In this document: one piece after another, positions 1 to 5,642 of the stretch | Layout of the letters: each line of letters begins with the position of its first letter | Position numbering within the stretch: the first letter of the stretch is position 1 | DNA from: Pseudomonadota bacterium | GTDB taxonomy: Bacteria; Pseudomonadota; Gammaproteobacteria; Burkholderiales; SG8-41 | NCBI GenBank assembly: GCA_023431245.1 | Contig: JAEYXO010000335.1 | Location: 1 to 5,642 of the forward strand | Direction of reading: 5' to 3' | DNA: 5,642 bases | The notes under the pieces: model-generated | The model's input: only the letters and a program-made list of their open reading frames with translations | Database searches by the model: none | What the model was told of the DNA's origin: nothing | Translations under genes and position numbers: made by a program

Positions 1-452
1 CCGGCCTCGGTCAGCGTGGTGGCATCGGCCATCACGAAGGGCACGTTGAGCAGCCGCGCCAGGGTCTGCGCGAGCAGCGTCTTGCCCGAACCGGTCGGCC
101 CGACCAGCAGGATGTTCGACTTGGACAGCTCGACATCGTCGTTCTTGCCGACGTTGCGCAGCCGCTTGTAGTGGTTGTAGACCGCCACCGACAGGATGCG
201 CTTGGCGACATCCTGCCCGATCACGTACTGGTTCAGGATGTCACGGATTTCGTGCGGCACCGGCAGGTCGGACTTGGCGCCCTTGGCGGCATCCCCACCC
301 TGGGTTTCCTCGCGGATGATGTCGTTGCAGAGCTCGATGCACTCGTCACAAATGAACACCGACGGTCCCGCGATGAGCTTGCGCACTTCGTGCTGGCTCT
401 TGCCGCAGAACGAGCAGTACAGCAACTTCTCACCGCCCACTTTTTCCGTCAT
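1..452 (-). CDS. clpX: ATP-dependent Clp protease ATP-binding subunit ClpX (N-terminal part, cut by window edge)
   Basis: ClpX is the AAA+ unfoldase that recognises tagged or damaged proteins in the cytoplasm and threads them into the ClpP chamber. Only the first 150 codons and two bases are in the window. Reading from ATG at 452, the N-terminal zinc-binding domain carries Cys13, Cys16, Cys35 and Cys38 (CSFC and CDEC, spaced as in ClpX), which mediates dimerisation and substrate or adaptor binding in the family. The stretch RDILNQYVIGQ (about 70-80) opens the AAA+ module, and the Walker A motif GPTGSGKT is at 118-125. The chosen ATG has an AAGGG ribosome site at 465-461 with an 8-base spacer. 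It lies 84 bases downstream of clpP on the same strand, the usual order in Proteobacteria. The Walker B, sensor, pore-loop and IGF (ClpP-docking) regions fall outside the window. No internal damage is seen. Confidence 0.97.
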   Translation of the reverse strand, partial: MTEKVGGEKLLYCSFCGKSQHEVRKLIAGPSVFICDECIELCNDIIREETQGGDAAKGAKSDLPVPHEIRDILNQYVIGQDVAKRILSVAVYNHYKRLRNVGKNDDVELSKSNILLVGPTGSGKTLLAQTLARLLNVPFVMADATTLTEA

Positions 453-507
453 GCCCGCAACCCTTTGTCCGTTGTATTAACCTGCCCACCCTGTTGTGAC
501 CACCCGC

Positions 508-528
508 GCCGGCGAAAATTCCGCCGGC
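508..528 (-). promoter_or_regulatory. Perfect 7-bp hairpin in the clpP-clpX spacer
   Basis: Positions 508-514 (GCCGGCG) and 522-528 (CGCCGGC) are exact inverse complements around a 7-base loop. They lie between the clpP stop and the clpX start. No T-run follows on the minus strand, so this is not a canonical intrinsic terminator. It could be an RNA-stability or processing element or a partial attenuator that sets the clpP:clpX ratio. The structure is seen in the sequence; the function is inference. Confidence 0.4.
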
Positions 529-536
529 CAGCGGCC

Positions 537-1178
537 CTACTTCACCGTATCGGTCCGGCTGACCAGAACCTTGTCGACCAGACCGTAGTTTACCGCCTGT
601 TCGCCGGAAAGGAAGTTGTCGCGATCAGTATCCTTTTCGATGGTGGCAACGTCCTGGCCGGTATGCTTGGCGAGGATCGCATTGAGCTTGCCCTTCAGGA
701 ACAGGATTTCCTTGGCATGGATCTCGATGTCCGAGGCCTGCCCCTGGAAGCCGCCCATCGGCTGGTGGATCATCACCCGCGAATTGGGCAGGACGAAACG
801 CTTGCCCTTGGCGCCCGCCGTCAGCAGCAGCGCGCCCATGCTGGCCGCCTGGCCCACGCACAGCGTCGACACGTCCGGCTTGATGAACTGCATGGTGTCG
901 TAGATCGCCATGCCGGCGGTCACCGACCCGCCCGGCGAATTGATGTAGAAGGAGATGTCCTTGTCAGGATTCTCGGACTCCAGGAACAGCAGCTGGGCGA
1001 CGATCAGGTTGGCCGTCACCTCGTTGACGGGGCCGACCAGGAACACCACACGCTCCTTCAGCAGGCGCGAATAGATGTCGTAAGCGCGCTCGCCGCGGCC
1101 GCTCTGCTCGATCACCATCGGGATCATGCCGAGGCCCTGCGGCTCCATCATCGCCTGCGGTTCGAAATAACGCGTCAT
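537..1178 (-). CDS. clpP: ATP-dependent Clp protease proteolytic subunit ClpP
   Basis: ClpP is the self-compartmentalised serine protease that degrades substrates unfolded by ClpX or ClpA. The 213-residue length fits the family (about 200). The catalytic triad is intact: Ser113 in GQAASMGA, His138 in MIHQPMGG and Asp187 in DTDRDNF, each shifted by two from the E. coli precursor. The oligomerisation and active-site strand INSPGGSVTAGM is at about 79-90. The first 16 or so residues look like the short propeptide removed by self-processing ahead of the conserved PMVIEQ segment. The ATG at 1178 overlaps the tig stop as ATGA, and a GGGGA site at 1190-1186 inside the end of tig has a 7-base spacer, so translation is probably coupled to tig. 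clpX follows on the same strand. It is a complete, ordinary ClpP with no missing key residue. Confidence 0.98.
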   Translation of the reverse strand: MTRYFEPQAMMEPQGLGMIPMVIEQSGRGERAYDIYSRLLKERVVFLVGPVNEVTANLIVAQLLFLESENPDKDISFYINSPGGSVTAGMAIYDTMQFIKPDVSTLCVGQAASMGALLLTAGAKGKRFVLPNSRVMIHQPMGGFQGQASDIEIHAKEILFLKGKLNAILAKHTGQDVATIEKDTDRDNFLSGEQAVNYGLVDKVLVSRTDTVK

Positions 1179-2485
1179 TGGGTATTCCCCATCAATTCAT
1201 CAAAGGTCACGGCCTTGTCCTCGACTTTGGCGGTCGCCAGTGCCCAGGTCACGACATTTTCCTCAAGAACCACGGACTCGATGTCGCGCAGGCGGTCCGG
1301 CGACTGGTAGAACCACTTCACCACCTCCTGCGGATGCTCGTAGCTCTGCGCCTGCTCTTCCACCGCGGCGCGCACCTGCTCCGGCTTGGCCTGCAGATTC
1401 TGCTTCTGCACCACCTCGGAGAGGATCAGCCCGAGGCTGACCCGGCGCTGCGCCTGCTTCTCGAACAGGTCCGCCGGCAGCGGCATGTCATCGCGCACCG
1501 GGATGCCGCGGGATGCCAGGTCCTGCTTCGCCATCTCGCGCAGGCGGTCGATCTCCATGTCGATCAGCGACTTCGGCACCTCGAGGCTGGTCGCCGCGAG
1601 CAGCGCATCCATCACCTGCTCCTTGACCTTCGCCTTCAGCCGCATCTTGACCTCGCGCTCGAGGTTGCCGCGGACTTCAGCGCGCATTTTCGCCAGGTCG
1701 CCATCCTCGATGCCCAGCGTCTTCGCGAATTCCGCATCGATCGCCGGCAGCTTGGGCGCCGCCACCTCATTGACCTTCACCTCGAACACCGCCAACTTGC
1801 CGGCCACTTCCTTGCCGGCATAGTCGTCCGGGAATTTCAGTTCGAAACTCTTGCTGTCGCCGGCCTTCATGCCCGGCAGGGCTTTCTCGAACTCCGGCAG
1901 GAAACGGCCTTCGCCCAGCACCACCGGCTGGCCCTCGGCCTTGCCACCGGCGAACTCCGTGCCGTCGATCTTCCCGACGTAGTCCATCGTCACCCGGTCA
2001 CCCTTCTCCGCCGCGCGCTCGACCTTCTCGAAGCTCACGCGCTGCTTGCGCATGATCTCCAGCGTCTTGTCGACATCGGCATCAGACACCTCCAGCACCG
2101 GCCGCGACAGCGTGGACTTGGCCACGTCGCCGACCACCACTTCGGGATAAACCTCGAAAGTGGCGCTGTACTGGAACTGCTCGGCACCGTCCGCAGGCGG
2201 CACCGCATCGAATTTCGGGTAACCGGCAACGCGCAGCTTCTGCTCGTTCACGGCATCGCCAAAGGTTTTCTGCAGCGTGTCGCCGAGAACCTCCTGGCGC
2301 ACCTGCGGGCCGTACTGCTGGGCCACCACCTTCAGCGGCACCTTGCCCGGCCGGAAACCGGACATCTTGACGGTCCGCGCCAGACGCTTGAGGCGGTTTT
2401 CCACCTCGCCATTGATTTCCGCCATGGGCACCGCAATGCTCAGCTTGCGTTCCAGGCTGCCCAGCGTTTCCAGATTCGCTTGCAT
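1175..2485 (-). CDS. tig: Trigger factor, ribosome-associated chaperone and peptidyl-prolyl isomerase
   Basis: Trigger factor binds next to the ribosomal exit tunnel and shields nascent chains. At 436 residues it is close to the usual length (432 in E. coli). The N-terminal ribosome-binding domain carries the signature GFRPGKVP at 43-50, where E. coli has FRK and this protein has FRP. An FKBP-type isomerase domain spans about 162-243 (GDRVTMDYVGKIDGTEF onward). The helical C-terminal chaperone domain fills the rest, ending FDELMGNTQ. I chose ATG 2485 over the TTG one codon upstream because an AGGGA site at 2498-2494 sits 8 bases before it. The stop overlaps clpP by 4 bases. Only 41 bases separate the start from the 3' end of the tRNA-Leu gene upstream, with no obvious promoter between, so tRNA and tig may share a transcript. 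Confidence 0.97.
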   Translation of the reverse strand: MQANLETLGSLERKLSIAVPMAEINGEVENRLKRLARTVKMSGFRPGKVPLKVVAQQYGPQVRQEVLGDTLQKTFGDAVNEQKLRVAGYPKFDAVPPADGAEQFQYSATFEVYPEVVVGDVAKSTLSRPVLEVSDADVDKTLEIMRKQRVSFEKVERAAEKGDRVTMDYVGKIDGTEFAGGKAEGQPVVLGEGRFLPEFEKALPGMKAGDSKSFELKFPDDYAGKEVAGKLAVFEVKVNEVAAPKLPAIDAEFAKTLGIEDGDLAKMRAEVRGNLEREVKMRLKAKVKEQVMDALLAATSLEVPKSLIDMEIDRLREMAKQDLASRGIPVRDDMPLPADLFEKQAQRRVSLGLILSEVVQKQNLQAKPEQVRAAVEEQAQSYEHPQEVVKWFYQSPDRLRDIESVVLEENVVTWALATAKVEDKAVTFDELMGNTQ

Positions 2486-2526
2486 CAATTCATTCCCTGT
2501 TGAGTTTCCGTGGTGTCAGTGCGGTC
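2486..2526 (-). promoter_or_regulatory. tRNA-Leu to tig leader with the tig ribosome site
   Basis: This 41-base spacer runs from the encoded CCA of tRNA-Leu to the tig start. It contains the AGGGA ribosome site (2498-2494) and no recognisable -35/-10 pair. If tRNA and tig are cotranscribed, cleavage at the tRNA 3' end would create the 5' end of the tig mRNA. An out-of-frame ATG overlaps the region just after the ribosome site (2493-2491) and is not used by a credible gene. Confidence 0.4.
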
Positions 2527-2611
<85 letters not shown>

Positions 2612-2752
2612 GCTGCAACATGCATCCGGCCTGCCGGTGCCTGTGCCGCCTGTCTGACGCGTCTTGCAACCCCTTGATTGTAATATACTCGCGGCTTCGG
2701 CGACATGGCCCCGGAGCAGCGTTCTCCGCGGGAAATCCGCGCCAAGCCCTTG
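2612..2752. promoter_or_regulatory. Divergent intergenic region between tRNA-Leu/tig and hpnC
   Basis: This spacer must hold promoters for both directions. Its core at 2674-2690 is AT-rich in a GC-rich setting. On the plus strand TATACT (2684-2689) is a good -10, but the best -35-like hexamer, TTGCAA (2664-2669), is only 14 bases away. On the minus strand TACAAT (2682-2677) is a good -10 that would start transcription about 60 bases before the tRNA, again without a clear -35. The two elements overlap, so the promoters may compete. Promoter positions are inference from the hexamers. Confidence 0.4.
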
Positions 2753-3586
2753 ATGGCAATCTCTTTTCCGGATCCCGTGGCCGTCGATCACTACGAAAAC
2801 TTCCCCGTTGCGTCGATCCTGCTGCCGCGACGCCTGCGCCGCCCCGTAGCCCTCATTTACCGCTTCGCCCGCGAATCCGACGACTTTGCCGACGAAGGCG
2901 ATGCCCCGGATGCTGAACGCCTGGCGCAGCTGGCCAGTTTCAGCCGCGAACTTCACCGCATGGAACGGGGTGAAAAACCGCTCATCCCCTGGTTTGCCGA
3001 CCTTGCCGCAGTGATCCGCGAGCATGATCTGCCGCTGGCTGCCTTCCACGACCTGCTGTCGGCCTTCGCCCAGGACGTGACCGTCAAGCGCTACGCCACC
3101 TACGCCGAGGTGCTCGACTACTGCCGCCGCTCCGCCGACCCGGTCGGCCGCCTGCTGCTGGTGCTCTACGGCGCCGCCACGCCGAAGAACCTCGAATACT
3201 CCAGCGCCATCTGCTCCAGCCTGCAGCTGATCAACTTTTGGCAGGACGTCGCCATCGACTGGCAGAAGGACCGCGTCTACTTCCCGCAGGACGAAATGCA
3301 GCGCTACGGCATCAGCGAGGCGCAGATCGCAGCCGGCGACTGCGGCGGCCGCTGGAGAGAGTTCATGACCTTCCAGACCGGACGCACCCGCGCACTGCTC
3401 GACTCCGGCCGGCCTCTGGGCCGCATCCTCAAGGGACGCATCGGTCTCGAGATGCGCATGATCATCGCCGGCGGCGCGCGTATCCTCGACCGCATCGACG
3501 CCGTCGGTGGCGACGTGTTCCGCCGCCGCCCGGTGCTGACCAAACCCGACTGGGCGCTGATGTTCGGGCGCTCGCTGCTGACATGA
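2753..3586 (+). CDS. hpnC: Squalene synthase-like protein HpnC (presqualene diphosphate to hydroxysqualene)
   Basis: HpnC is a trans-prenyl (squalene/phytoene synthase) family enzyme that converts presqualene diphosphate to hydroxysqualene in bacterial squalene and hopanoid synthesis. The family N-terminal hallmark VDHYENFPVAS is at 11-21. The two Mg-diphosphate motifs are DDFAD at 43-47 and the NFWQDVAIDW segment with Asp165 and Asp169; RVYFP follows at 174-178. From ATG 2753 the protein is 277 residues, normal for the family. An in-frame ATG at 2705 would add 16 residues. I prefer 2753 because homologues as I remember them start shortly before the VDHYENF segment and because 2705 is only about 9 bases past the start point predicted from TATACT. 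Neither ATG has a good ribosome site. The stop overlaps the hpnD start (ATGA), so the two are an operon. All expected active-site aspartates are present. Confidence 0.9.
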   Translation: MAISFPDPVAVDHYENFPVASILLPRRLRRPVALIYRFARESDDFADEGDAPDAERLAQLASFSRELHRMERGEKPLIPWFADLAAVIREHDLPLAAFHDLLSAFAQDVTVKRYATYAEVLDYCRRSADPVGRLLLVLYGAATPKNLEYSSAICSSLQLINFWQDVAIDWQKDRVYFPQDEMQRYGISEAQIAAGDCGGRWREFMTFQTGRTRALLDSGRPLGRILKGRIGLEMRMIIAGGARILDRIDAVGGDVFRRRPVLTKPDWALMFGRSLLT

Positions 3587-4431
3587 CGGACGCCCACCAG
3601 TACTGCCAGGACAAGGCCGCCGCCAGCGGCTCGAGCTTCTATTACAGCTTCATGTTCCTGCCGCCGGAACGGCGGCAGGCGATCACCGCGCTCTACGCCT
3701 ATTGCCGTGAAGTCGATGACGTCGTCGATGAATGCAGCGATCCCGGCGTCGCGCGGACCAAGCTCGTCTGGTGGCGCGAGGAGCTACGCCGGCTCTACGC
3801 CGGCAACCCGCAGCATCCGGTAACCCGTGCGCTGGCCGACGCGGTCGGCAGCTACGGCATCACCGAGGAGCAGCTCGCCACGGTCATCGACGGCATGGCG
3901 ATGGACCTCGAATACAACCGCTACCCCGATTTCGACACGCTGAAACTCTACTGCCACCGCGTCGCCGGCATTGTCGGCCTGATGTCGGCGCGGATTTTCG
4001 GCTACAGCGACCCGCGCACACTGGACTACGCGGAGCAGCTTGGCCTCGCCTTCCAGCTGACCAACATCATCCGCGACATCGGCGAGGACGCGCGCCGCAA
4101 CCGCGTCTACCTGCCGCTCGATGAACTCGCCGCCGCCGGCATCGAAGCCTCGCAGATCGTCCATGGCGGCGCCGCGCTGCAGGCGCAGGACAACTTCCGG
4201 GAACTGATGACCCGGCAGGTCAAACGTGCGCTGGACACCTATGAACAGGCCTTTGCGCTGCTGCCGCCGCAGGACCGCAAGCCGCAGCTGCCAGGCATCA
4301 TCATGGCGGCGATCTACCGCACGCTGCTGGAGGAAATCCGCGACGACGGCTGCCGCGTGCTGACCCAGCGCACCTCGCTGACGCCATTGCGCAAGCTGTG
4401 GATTGCTTGGCGAACCTGGATGAAGGAGTAA
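3583..4431 (+). CDS. hpnD: Presqualene diphosphate synthase HpnD
   Basis: HpnD joins two farnesyl diphosphates head to head to give presqualene diphosphate, the substrate of HpnC. The 282-residue protein opens with the family segment YCQDKAAASGSSFYYSF (7-23). It has aspartate motifs at 45-49 (DDVVD) and 165-169 (DIGED), the squalene/phytoene synthase signature YCHRVAGIVG at 123-132, and NRVYLP at 173-178. The second aspartate motif falls at the same residue number as in HpnC, showing that the neighbours are paralogues. The start is the ATG overlapping the hpnC stop. The same frame stays open 115 codons upstream, but that part lies inside hpnC in another frame and does not resemble the family. 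There is no strong ribosome site, consistent with translational coupling. A phytoene synthase is the alternative, but pairing with HpnC and the N-terminal segment favour HpnD. Confidence 0.92.
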   Translation: MTDAHQYCQDKAAASGSSFYYSFMFLPPERRQAITALYAYCREVDDVVDECSDPGVARTKLVWWREELRRLYAGNPQHPVTRALADAVGSYGITEEQLATVIDGMAMDLEYNRYPDFDTLKLYCHRVAGIVGLMSARIFGYSDPRTLDYAEQLGLAFQLTNIIRDIGEDARRNRVYLPLDELAAAGIEASQIVHGGAALQAQDNFRELMTRQVKRALDTYEQAFALLPPQDRKPQLPGIIMAAIYRTLLEEIRDDGCRVLTQRTSLTPLRKLWIAWRTWMKE

Positions 4432-4475
4432 CTGGTAATTCGTGATCAAGGTTTTTGAAACGGGGAAATGACGCA

Positions 4476-5231
4476 ATGGAACTGGAACTGAACAACAAGA
4501 CCGCACTCGTCACCGGCACCAGCCAGGGCATCGGCCGCTGCATCGCGAAAATGCTCGCTGCGGAAGGCGTGAAAGTCTGCGTCGCCGCGCGCCGCCGCAA
4601 GCTGCTGGAGGAACTCGCCTCTGAAATCACCGCCGCCGGCGGCAAAGCGCCGGCCATCGTCGAAATCGACATCATGCAGGACGGCGCACCGCAGAAACTG
4701 GCCGATGCCGCGCGCGCGGCGCTGGGACACATCGACATCCTGGTCAACAGCGCCGGCGGCAGCCGCCCGGCGATTCCCATCGACGCCCCGGAAGAGGAAT
4801 GGGAAAGCGTGATGACGCTCAACTTCGTGCGCGTGCGCCAGCTGACTCATGCCGTGCTGCCCGACATGATCCGCAACAAATGGGGCCGCGTGATCAACCT
4901 CTCCGGCAAGTCCGAGCCTGATTCGCTGCTCGCGGCGACACCGGCGAAAGCCGCCATTCACGGCTGGTCCAAGGGCCTGTCGCGTGAAGTCGGCCGACAC
5001 GGCATCACCGTCAACTGCCTCGCCCCCGGCCGCATCATGAGCGAGCAGATTCGCCGCAAGTACTCGCCCGAGTTCCGCGCCCACGAGGAAAAACACGAAA
5101 TTCCGCTGGGCCGTTACGGCGAACCGGAGGAAATCGCCGCGATGGCGGTATTCCTCGCCTCGGCGCGCGGCAGCTACGTGACCGGTACCGTAATTCCGGT
5201 CGATGGCGGCATGCGCCGGTATGCCTTCTAA
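4476..5231 (+). CDS. SDR-family oxidoreductase with atypical active site (catalytic Tyr replaced)
   Basis: This 251-residue Rossmann-fold protein belongs to the short-chain dehydrogenase/reductase superfamily. It has the nucleotide-binding TGTSQGIG (13-20), a basic AARRR after the second strand (37-41, often linked to NADP preference), NSAGG (91-95) in place of NNAG, Asn116 of the catalytic tetrad, and the C-terminal GYxTG-like SYVTGTVIPVDGG (233-245). The active site departs from classical members. The segment after INLSG reads LLAATPAKAAIHGW, so Lys158 is kept but the residue four before it is Ala154, not Tyr, and the Ser-to-Lys loop is about two or three residues short. ATG 4476 has a GGGGA site at 4462-4466; the TTG at 4455 lies before that site. 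It starts 44 bases after hpnD on the same strand, so probably cotranscribed. The substrate is unknown. A 3-oxoacyl-ACP reductase name would be unsafe. Confidence 0.9.
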   Translation: MELELNNKTALVTGTSQGIGRCIAKMLAAEGVKVCVAARRRKLLEELASEITAAGGKAPAIVEIDIMQDGAPQKLADAARAALGHIDILVNSAGGSRPAIPIDAPEEEWESVMTLNFVRVRQLTHAVLPDMIRNKWGRVINLSGKSEPDSLLAATPAKAAIHGWSKGLSREVGRHGITVNCLAPGRIMSEQIRRKYSPEFRAHEEKHEIPLGRYGEPEEIAAMAVFLASARGSYVTGTVIPVDGGMRRYAF

Positions 5232-5300
5232 AAATATCATAATAATCAAATACTTATTTAATATTTGCCACCTGTAAATCGCGATTTTGCACGACGTCAC
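5232..5300 (+). promoter_or_regulatory. AT-rich spacer with likely promoter for the P-type ATPase gene
   Basis: The first half of this 69-base gap (about 5230-5266) is almost entirely A and T, in sharp contrast with its surroundings. It holds a 12-base near-palindrome, AAATA at 5248-5252 and TATTT at 5255-5259, and a TAATAT hexamer at 5259-5264. No convincing -35 or intrinsic terminator is visible. It probably separates the hpnCD-SDR unit from the ATPase gene and may act as a promoter, UP-like element or regulator site; this is inference. Confidence 0.3.
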
Positions 5301-5642
5301 ATGAGCAATTCGACCCGGCAGCCCTCCCCCTCCGCAGAGACAACGGCCTGGCACCAGATGGACGGCGACGCCGTCCTCGCGGCGCTCGGCAGCAACGCCC
5401 GCACGGGGCTGTCCGCGGCGGCGGCGGCACAGCGGCTGAGCGAGCATGGCGCCAACGAACTGGCGCCGCCGCCGAAACGGCCGTCCTGGCTGCGTTTCCT
5501 GCTGCAGTTCCACAACGTGCTGATTTACGTGATGCTCGGCTCGGCCATCATCACGGCGCTGCTGCAGCACTGGATCGACACCGGCGTGCTGCTCGGCGCC
5601 GTGATCATCAACGCCATCATCGGCCACATCCAGGAAGGCAAG
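5301..5642 (+). CDS. Cation-transporting P-type ATPase, N-terminal part (cut by window edge)
   Basis: The 114 codons present match the N-terminus of P-type cation pumps of the Ca2+-ATPase-like group, integral inner-membrane proteins that couple ATP hydrolysis to ion transport. The cytoplasmic N-domain shows WHQMDGDAVLAALGS (17-31), GLSAAAAAQRLSEHGANEL (36-54) and the WLRFLLQFHNVLIYV lead-in (63-77). The first membrane helix is about 70-88 and the second about 94-110, ending in NAIIGHIQEGK, the typical end of helix 2. I chose ATG 5301 because the conserved WH segment precedes the next ATG (5358). The ribosome site is weak. The phosphorylation motif DKTGT and the ion-site helices are beyond the window, so ion specificity (Ca2+, Mg2+, Na+/K+ or H+) cannot be read. 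No functional link with the squalene genes is evident. Confidence 0.88.
   Translation, partial: MSNSTRQPSPSAETTAWHQMDGDAVLAALGSNARTGLSAAAAAQRLSEHGANELAPPPKRPSWLRFLLQFHNVLIYVMLGSAIITALLQHWIDTGVLLGAVIINAIIGHIQEGK

Noticed and set aside
171..1310. Long plus-strand open frame opposite clpX and clpP
   Set aside because: It is antisense to two certain genes, has a His/Arg/Leu-rich composition typical of GC-rich shadow frames and shows no recognisable domain.
2486..2488. TTG as tig start codon
   Set aside because: ATG at 2485 is one codon downstream with a better 8-base spacing from AGGGA.
1178..2503. 441-codon plus-strand open frame covering all of tig
   Set aside because: It is a mirror frame of trigger factor with repetitive H/R/L composition and no family resemblance.
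2633..2644. CCGGC/GCCGG-type inverted repeats upstream of the tRNA as a terminator
   Set aside because: The arms are short, the loop is only about 2 bases and no T-run follows on either strand.
3238..3582. 115-codon N-terminal extension of HpnD
   Set aside because: The stretch lies within hpnC in another frame and is Arg/Pro/His-rich; the family N-terminus begins right after the ATG at 3583, which forms the ATGA overlap.
3583..4431. Phytoene synthase (carotenoid pathway) reading of hpnD
   Set aside because: The gene is fused by ATGA overlap to a typical HpnC, carries the HpnD-like N-terminal segment, and no carotenoid gene is nearby.
4446..5627. 393-codon minus-strand open frame across the SDR and the ATPase start
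   Set aside because: It runs antisense through two genes with clear family motifs and across the AT-rich spacer; no domain or start signal supports it.

Overview
The window is a GC-rich stretch of proteobacterial chromosome with dense coding and short spacers. I see no mobile element, CRISPR array or phage gene. The trigger factor sequence (GFRPGKVP signature, C-terminal region ending FDELMGNTQ), the tRNA-Leu with an encoded CCA end, and the order tRNA-Leu/tig/clpP/clpX suggest a betaproteobacterium or closely related gammaproteobacterium. Betaproteobacteria is my preference, as an inference from remembered family sequences.

Left half (1-2611, minus strand): a proteostasis cluster transcribed right to left. 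In order of transcription it holds tRNA-Leu(UAG), tig (ribosome-bound chaperone), clpP (protease subunit) and the 5' part of clpX (unfoldase, cut by the window edge). tig and clpP overlap by 4 bases (ATGA). tRNA and tig are only 41 bases apart. clpP and clpX are separated by 84 bases containing a perfect 7-bp hairpin.

Middle (about 2612-2752): a divergent intergenic region with an AT-rich core near 2674-2690 that carries -10-like hexamers on both strands.

Right half (2753-5642, plus strand): hpnC and hpnD, two paralogous head-to-head prenyl synthases overlapping by ATGA. They make presqualene diphosphate and hydroxysqualene from farnesyl diphosphate, the route to squalene and hopanoids. The third gene of the usual trio, hpnE, does not follow. 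Instead there is a short-chain dehydrogenase/reductase-fold protein that keeps the cofactor-binding motifs but has Ala where the catalytic Tyr should be. After an unusually AT-rich 69-base spacer comes the N-terminal part of a P-type cation ATPase, cut by the window edge.

No wholly new system is evident. The points most worth a second look are the Tyr-less SDR, its position where hpnE is expected, the close tRNA-tig linkage, and a U-U mismatch in the tRNA T-stem.
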